From positions 1-64,000 of the forward strand of contig NZ_LGED01000227.1 in assembly GCF_001280085.1 (NCBI RefSeq): a stretch of DNA of 64,000 bases. Reading direction: 5' to 3'. Each line of letters begins with the position of its first letter. The stretch's first letter is position 1. Shown piece after piece: positions 59,438-64,000 of this stretch. The position numbers and the translations under genes are program-made. The notes under the pieces are model-generated. The model saw only the letters and a program-made list of their open reading frames with translations. It searched no databases and was not told where the DNA came from. Source of the stretch: Saccharothrix sp. NRRL B-16348 (GTDB lineage: Bacteria > Actinomycetota > Actinomycetes > Mycobacteriales > Pseudonocardiaceae).

Positions 59438-60124
59438 ATGCGGGTACTGGTGGTGGAGGACGATCGTCGGTTGGCCGGGCTGCTCGTGCGCGGGCTCGCG
59501 GCGGAGAATTTCGTCACCGACGTGGAATACAACGGTCTGGACGGGTTGTGGCGGGCGGGCGAGCACGCTTACGACGTGATCGTGTTGGACGTGATGCTGC
59601 CCGGACTCAACGGCTACGAGGTGTGCGGGCGACTGCGGGCCGCGCAGGTGTGGACGCCGATCCTGATGCTCACCGCCATGGACAGCGAGCTGGACGAGGC
59701 CGAGGGCCTGGACATCGGCGCGGACGACTACCTGACCAAACCGTTCTCCTACCTGGTGCTGGTCGCCCGACTGCGGGCACTGGCGCGCCGCGGCGCCACG
59801 CCGCGACCGGCCGTGCTGCGCGCCGGCGACCTGGAACTGGACCCGGCGATGCGGACCTGCCGCCGCGGCGACACGCCGATCATGCTGACCGCCAAGGAGT
59901 TCGCGGTGCTGGAGTTCCTGCTGCGCCACCGGGACAGGGTGGTTTCCAAGGCCGAGATCATCGCCGGCGTGTGGGACGAGGCCCGTGAGCCGGAACCCAA
60001 CCTGGTCGAGGTCTACATCAGCAGCCTGCGCCGCAAGATCGACACACCCTTCGGCCGGCGCACCATAATCACAGTCCGCGGCACGGGCTATCGCCTGGGT
60101 AGCCGGGAAGGGTTACTCGCATGA
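59438..60124 (+). CDS. OmpR-family response regulator
   Basis: A 228-residue regulator starting MRVLVVEDDRRLAGLL. The receiver domain is complete: acidic pair Asp8-Asp9, phospho-acceptor Asp51 in YDVIVLDVMLPG, Thr near 80 in ILMLTAM, and Lys near 103 in DDYLTKPF. The C-terminal winged helix is of OmpR/PhoB type (LTAKEFAVLEFLLRHRDRVV, PNLVEVYISSLRRKID, ITVRGTGYRLG). It is controlled by the kinase encoded next (stop and start overlap by ATGA). Repeats in its own promoter suggest autoregulation. Target genes could include the adjacent small secreted protein genes (inference). Confidence 0.9.
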   Translation: MRVLVVEDDRRLAGLLVRGLAAENFVTDVEYNGLDGLWRAGEHAYDVIVLDVMLPGLNGYEVCGRLRAAQVWTPILMLTAMDSELDEAEGLDIGADDYLTKPFSYLVLVARLRALARRGATPRPAVLRAGDLELDPAMRTCRRGDTPIMLTAKEFAVLEFLLRHRDRVVSKAEIIAGVWDEAREPEPNLVEVYISSLRRKIDTPFGRRTIITVRGTGYRLGSREGLLA

Positions 60125-61626
60125 GCGGGCGGATGCCCAGACGGCGTTCACTACGCAGGCGAGTCACCTTGATCGCCACCCTGGTCGTCGCCGTGCCGAT
60201 CATCACCGTGGCGGCGCTGGCCGCCGTCTTCCTCAAGAACCAGGCCATGCGATACGGGGTATCACCGGATGGCCAGGCCAGTCAAATCTGTGCCTTCGGC
60301 GTATACATTCGCCCCGAGACCAATCTGGTAGCTGATGGGCCGAGTTGGGCGAGTGAGTGCGTCGCTGACGGCGACAGTCTGCAGCTGCCGCCGGTGAAAG
60401 TCGACGACCTCAGACTTCCAGGAGTCGGAACCTCGGAAACGGTCATCTCGGTGTTCGCCCAGCGCACATCCGGTCCGTACATTCCGCACCTTTCGCTGTG
60501 GCCATTCACGGACACCGACTCCATCGAGTTTGGAAGATGGCGTACCGACGGCACGGTGGAAGGCCGGTATCCGCTCTCCAGACTGGGATTAAGCCTGGAC
60601 CCAGACGACCCAACGACGATGAAAGACCTAGGCCCAGTCTACGAGGCGAGGTGGCTGAAAGTACGGAACCAACTCACGCAGGCCCAGCGAACCCTGAATC
60701 TTCAAATCATGTCGCTGGGCGGTGGTGCGTTGTCGCTGATCGGGTTGTTCGCACTGGTGGCGTGGGTGGCGACCGGCCGGGTGTTGCGGCCGGTAGAGGC
60801 GATCCGGCGCCAGATGGCCGACATCACCGAGCACGACCTGACCCGACGCGTACCCGTGCCGCGGGCCCACAACGAAATCGCACGCCTCACGACCACGGTC
60901 AACACCACCCTGGATCGGTTGCAGGCCGCAGTGGAGGAGAACCGACGCTTCGTCGCCGACGCCTCCCACGAACTACGCAGCCCCATTACCGCCCTGCGCG
61001 CAGAACTGGAAATCGCCACCGCCCACCCAGACCAGGCCGACTGGCCCAACATCGTCGACGCCGCACTGGCCGACACCCAGCGCCTGCAAAGCCTCGCCAC
61101 CGACCTGCTCCTGCTCGCGCGCCTGGACCAGACCGCCACCACGCCCGCAGCCGTCCATGCCGGCACCGTCGACCTCACCGCCCTCGCCACCGACCACATC
61201 GCCCGCCGCCGGACCCGCCACACCCTCATCGCAGACCTACCCGACTACCCGGTATCGGTCCCCGGCCGCCACGCCGCGCTGGAACGACTGGTGGGCAACC
61301 TGCTCGACAACGCCGAACACCACGCCACCACCACCGTCACCATCCGCCTCGCCACCACCGACGACCACGCCGTGTTGGAAATCGTCGACGACGGCCCCGG
61401 CATCCCACCCGAAGACCGCGAACGCGTCTTCGACCGCTTCACCCGCCTCGACGACGCCCGCACCCGTGACAGCGGCGGCACCGGACTCGGACTGCCCATC
61501 GCCCGCCGCATCGCCACCACCCACGGCGGAACCCTCAACGCCACCGACCACCCCAACCGACACGGCGCGCGACTCGTCGCCACCCTGCCCCGCACGCCAT
61601 CGAACCGGCGCCCCGCACTCCTCTAG
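60121..61626 (+). CDS. Sensor histidine kinase
   Basis: A 501-residue kinase. There are two transmembrane helices (about 14-38, VTLIATLVVAVPIITVAALA; about 198-220, GGGALSLIGLFALVAWVATG) enclosing a ~155-residue extracytoplasmic sensor with two cysteines (ICAFGVYIRPE, ASECVADG). Then come HAMP (RPVEAIRRQMADITEHDLTR), dimerisation/phospho-acceptor (FVADASHELRSPITALRAEL, His near 283), and ATPase motifs (N box LLDNAEHHATTTV, G1 VDDGPGIPPEDRERVF, G2 GGTGLGLPIARRIA). Intact. It phosphorylates the regulator encoded immediately upstream. Signal unknown. The paralogous kinase at 61686 has the same sensor landmarks (SLWPFTD). Confidence 0.92.
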   Translation: MSGRMPRRRSLRRRVTLIATLVVAVPIITVAALAAVFLKNQAMRYGVSPDGQASQICAFGVYIRPETNLVADGPSWASECVADGDSLQLPPVKVDDLRLPGVGTSETVISVFAQRTSGPYIPHLSLWPFTDTDSIEFGRWRTDGTVEGRYPLSRLGLSLDPDDPTTMKDLGPVYEARWLKVRNQLTQAQRTLNLQIMSLGGGALSLIGLFALVAWVATGRVLRPVEAIRRQMADITEHDLTRRVPVPRAHNEIARLTTTVNTTLDRLQAAVEENRRFVADASHELRSPITALRAELEIATAHPDQADWPNIVDAALADTQRLQSLATDLLLLARLDQTATTPAAVHAGTVDLTALATDHIARRRTRHTLIADLPDYPVSVPGRHAALERLVGNLLDNAEHHATTTVTIRLATTDDHAVLEIVDDGPGIPPEDRERVFDRFTRLDDARTRDSGGTGLGLPIARRIATTHGGTLNATDHPNRHGARLVATLPRTPSNRRPALL

Positions 61627-61685
61627 ATCAATTACCCCTTCACCGAAGATGTGTCGCAGCCGATCGCGGAATGGACCCTCGACAC

Positions 61686-63104
61686 CTATAGGGCCAGGGG
61701 CAGGGTGGCGACAAGTCGCGCGCCGCCCGTGGGGTGATTGGTGGCGTGGAGTGTTCCCGCATGCGCGGTGGCGATGCGGCGTGCGATGGCCAGTCCGAGG
61801 CCAGCGCCGCCGCTGTCACGGGCGCGGGCGTCGTCCAAGCGGGTGAAGCGGTCGAAGACGCGGTCGCGGTCTTCGGGTGGGATGCCGGGGCCGTCATCGA
61901 CGACTTCCAGGATCGCGTGCCGATCGGTGGTGTCCAGATGCACGGCGATGCTGGTGGTGGCGTGGCGTTCGGCGTTGTCGAGCAGGTTGCCCAGCAGACG
62001 CTCCAGCAGGGCGCGACTGCCGTGCACGAGGGCCGGGCGATGCGGCAGGGTGGCGGTCAGGATGTGCTCGCTGCGGCGGCGGACGGCGTGTTCGCGTACC
62101 AGGTGGGTGAGGTCGACGGCGGTATCGTGGCCGGTCATGGTGGGGACATGGTCGAGGCGGGCCAGCAGGAGCAGGTCGGTGGCCAGGTGCTGAAGGCGTT
62201 CAGTGTCGGCAAGGGCAGCGTCCACGACGGCGGGCCAGTCGGTCATACTGGGGTGTGCGGTAGCGATCTCCAGCCCCGTCCGTAGCGCGGTGATCGGGCT
62301 GCGCAGTTCATGCGAGGCGTCAGCCACGAATCGTCGGTTCTCGTCTACCGCGTGCTGCAACCGGTCCAGGGTGGCGTTGACCGTGGACGCCAGGAGCGTG
62401 ATCTCGTTCCGAGCGTGGGAAACGGGCACCCTGCGGGTCAGATCGTGCTCGGTGATGTCGGCCATTTCCCGCCGGATCGCCTCCACCGGTCGTAGCACTC
62501 GCCCCATGGCAAGCCAGACCACGGAGGCGATGATGCCGACCAGTGCCAGCCATCCGACGGCCAATACGAGCACCTGTCTGTTGATCGTCCGTTGGGCGTC
62601 GACCAGGTCGTCCCCCAGGTGGAGGAGCTGCGAGACGGGTCGACTCGGTCCGATCCTGCCGTTGTCGGACACCGGGTGGTAGTCGATGCCGGCGGGGTCG
62701 GTGAACGGCCACAGCGACAACTCCGCAACCCACGCCTGGGACAAATAGTGGGCTTTGGCCGACACCACTTTGTCGGCGTCGGTGGCTCCGACCACGAGGA
62801 CGTCGCCCATCCTCGCGGACGTTATCTCGATCTCGCTCGAGCCACCCTCGCACCGGGACGCCAACCGCACGAGGTCCGACGCATGCGGGTCCGGAGGCTG
62901 CTGCGGTCGAGGTGGCCGGGCGAGCACGCTCGCCTCGATGCAGATGCTGTACATCTTGGGCGCCGTGTCGGGCCGAGTTGCCTGGCTGTGGAGGAACACC
63001 CCCGCACCAGCCGCCAAGGCGAGCAGCGGCGCGCCGATCGCCACGGCAGCCAGGAGCGTCACCCGGACGCGCATCGACGGCGACCTCCACCGCCCGCGGG
63101 TCAT
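61686..63104 (-). CDS. Sensor histidine kinase, paralogue
   Basis: A 472-residue kinase whose start MTRGRWRSPSMRVRV overlaps the stop of the upstream regulator gene. Two transmembrane helices (VTLLAAVAIGAPLLALAAGA and VLAVGWLALVGIIASVVWLA) flank a sensor of about 140 residues with conserved SLWPFTD and two cysteines (ICIEAS, SRCEGG). HAMP (RPVEAIRREMADITEHDLTR), FVADASHELRSPITALRTGL, LLDNAERHATTSI, VDDGPGIPPEDRDRVF and GGAGLGLAIARRIA are all present. Catalytic parts are intact and very similar to the kinase at 60121, with which it is convergent. Its cognate regulator has lost the phospho-acceptor, so it may act on the other regulator. Confidence 0.9.
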   Translation of the reverse strand: MTRGRWRSPSMRVRVTLLAAVAIGAPLLALAAGAGVFLHSQATRPDTAPKMYSICIEASVLARPPRPQQPPDPHASDLVRLASRCEGGSSEIEITSARMGDVLVVGATDADKVVSAKAHYLSQAWVAELSLWPFTDPAGIDYHPVSDNGRIGPSRPVSQLLHLGDDLVDAQRTINRQVLVLAVGWLALVGIIASVVWLAMGRVLRPVEAIRREMADITEHDLTRRVPVSHARNEITLLASTVNATLDRLQHAVDENRRFVADASHELRSPITALRTGLEIATAHPSMTDWPAVVDAALADTERLQHLATDLLLLARLDHVPTMTGHDTAVDLTHLVREHAVRRRSEHILTATLPHRPALVHGSRALLERLLGNLLDNAERHATTSIAVHLDTTDRHAILEVVDDGPGIPPEDRDRVFDRFTRLDDARARDSGGAGLGLAIARRIATAHAGTLHATNHPTGGARLVATLPLAL

Positions 63105-63877
63105 GCGCCGACTCCGCCGTCGCAGCACAGCCGGTAGCCGTAGCCACGGACCGTCGTGGCGGTATCCCGGCGGAGCGGTGTGTCGATCTTGCAGCGTAGG
63201 ATGCTGATGTAGACCTCGACCAGATTCGGGTCGGGGTCGCCGGCCTCGTCCCATGCCCGGGCGGCGATCTCCATCCTGGGCACCGCCCGATCGGCTCGGC
63301 GCAGCAGAAACTCCAGCATCGTGAACTCCTTCGCGGTCAGCGCCACTGGATGCCGCCTGCGGTAGCGCAGTCGGGCGGCGAGGTCCGAATCCGGGTCGCC
63401 GGCACGCGGAACCGTTGGGAAGGGCACGCCACCGTGGCGGGCCGGGACCCGCAAACGTACGACCAGTACCGGCCGGGAAAACGGTTTGGTCAGGTAATCG
63501 TCGGCACTGTGGGCGAGACCTTCGGCCTGGCCGCGCTCGCCGCCCTTTGCGGTGCGCTTCAGGATCGGCGTCGACACCTTTGCCGCCCACCGCTGTCGAC
63601 GTATCCGGTGATCATTCAGTCCTGGCGGCATCAGACCCAACCTGATCACCTTATAGGGATACCCAGTAGCCCACCACAATCCGTCAAGACCGTCATACTC
63701 CGGCAACGCCTCCGGCTCTACCACGACTGGCGGCACGATACCCTGGCCGCCCAACAGCAGGTACAGCGCGAATGCCGACCCGACGCATTTCGAATCGACC
63801 GCGAAACCCTCTGCGTTGAGCCCGTGGACGAGCAAGCCGGCCAGGCGTCGATCATCCTCCACAACTAGGACTCGCAT
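63101..63877 (-). CDS. OmpR-type regulator with degenerate receiver
   Basis: A 258-residue protein paralogous to the regulator at 59438. It begins identically (MRVLVVEDDRRLAGLLV) but has an insertion of about 30 residues after position 29 (SAFALYLLLGGQGIVPPVVV). The phospho-acceptor segment YDVIVLDVMLPG has become YKVIRLGLMPPG, so the aspartate is now Gly81. The lysine (DDYLTKPF) and threonine are kept. The winged helix (LTAKEFTMLEFLLRRADRAV, NLVEVYISILRCKIDTP, TTVRGYGYRL) appears functional. The frame is open throughout despite the changes. It is either a pseudo-receiver regulator that works without phosphorylation or a gene in early decay. The start at 63877 has a CATAGT box 6 bp upstream. 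Confidence 0.8.
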   Translation of the reverse strand: MRVLVVEDDRRLAGLLVHGLNAEGFAVDSKCVGSAFALYLLLGGQGIVPPVVVEPEALPEYDGLDGLWWATGYPYKVIRLGLMPPGLNDHRIRRQRWAAKVSTPILKRTAKGGERGQAEGLAHSADDYLTKPFSRPVLVVRLRVPARHGGVPFPTVPRAGDPDSDLAARLRYRRRHPVALTAKEFTMLEFLLRRADRAVPRMEIAARAWDEAGDPDPNLVEVYISILRCKIDTPLRRDTATTVRGYGYRLCCDGGVGA

Positions 63878-63883
63878 GAACCT

Positions 63884-63963
63884 ACTATGCCCCATCGGTC
63901 GACGGTTTCCTGAAGAACACTTCAGCCCGGTTCAGGAAGCGTTCGGTTCAGGAAGCGTTCAGG
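63884..63963 (-). promoter_or_regulatory. Promoter and binding repeats of the degenerate regulator
   Basis: Read on the minus strand: CTGAA motifs whose plus-strand complement TTCAG(G) lies at 63921, 63931, 63947 and 63958 (spacings 10, 16 and 11 bp), then an inverted TTCAGG just before a CATAGT box (63884-63889), and 6 bp to the ATG at 63877. The arrangement copies that of the regulator gene at 59438, so both promoters are probably bound by the same regulator(s). Confidence 0.65.
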
Positions 63964-64000
63964 GCCGCATGACACGGTGCCGATGCGAATCCATTGGATT

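Overview
The window is very GC-rich DNA with ATGA/GTGA translational couplings, GTG and TTG starts and gene families typical of filamentous actinomycetes. A Pseudonocardiales host (Saccharothrix/Lentzea/Actinosynnema-like) is my inference; no rRNA, tRNA or housekeeping gene was found to fix the taxonomy. Most of it reads as an integrative/conjugative element or genomic island plus debris of other mobile elements, with more chromosome-like genes at the right end.

Layout. 1-7.2 kb: nested insertion sequences. An IS630 transposase is cut by an ISL3-type element whose two ends are inverted copies of the same ~200 bp. A decayed rve-type transposase and a secreted beta-propeller-like protein follow. 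An IS3 element is then split by an IS110 element whose bridge RNA can be folded by eye. 7.7-10.8 kb: a lipoprotein/membrane-protein pair and a secreted HNH nuclease. 11.1-16.4 kb (minus): a tightly coupled DNA-modification operon (methyltransferase-like protein, beta-class DNA methyltransferase, C5 cytosine methyltransferase with a disturbed target-recognition region, VUT-type queuosine-precursor transporter, DpdA-like transglycosylase). 16.4-16.9 kb: a divergent control region with an 11-bp periodic repeat array in both orientations. 16.9-28.5 kb (plus): a type IV secretion/conjugation operon (HTH regulator, VirB2-like pilin, VirB6-like, PrgI-like, VirB4, VirD4 coupling protein, replication-relaxation protein, SLT+NlpC/P60 hydrolase).

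28.7-46.4 kb: accessory genes, including a paralogue of the first secreted protein, a secreted trypsin-like protease, island-type small proteins, a winged-helix regulator, an intact IS3 element inside a dead resolvase, a STAND (NB-ARC/TPR) protein, three consecutive broken small genes, and a MoxR ATPase paired with a metallopeptidase/VWA protein. 46.4-47.9 kb has no convincing gene but holds a 12-nt tandem repeat. 47.9-58.4 kb: a second STAND/TPR protein, integrase fragments, a giant kinase-nSTAND-WD40 protein, TPR and nSTAND remnants, and a TetR/arylamine N-acetyltransferase pair with a perfect palindromic operator between them. 58.5-64 kb: two small secreted proteins, then two paralogous two-component systems arranged tail to tail; the second response regulator has lost its phospho-acceptor aspartate.

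How the parts may work together (inference): the plus operon would transfer the element, while the divergent minus operon would mark its DNA by methylation and perhaps by 7-deazaguanine insertion, which could protect it from host restriction after transfer. The shared control region with phased repeats is a candidate switch for both. No intact integrase, no recognised MOB-family relaxase and no attachment sites are visible, so the element is incomplete, uses the replication-relaxation protein for mobilisation, or extends beyond the window.
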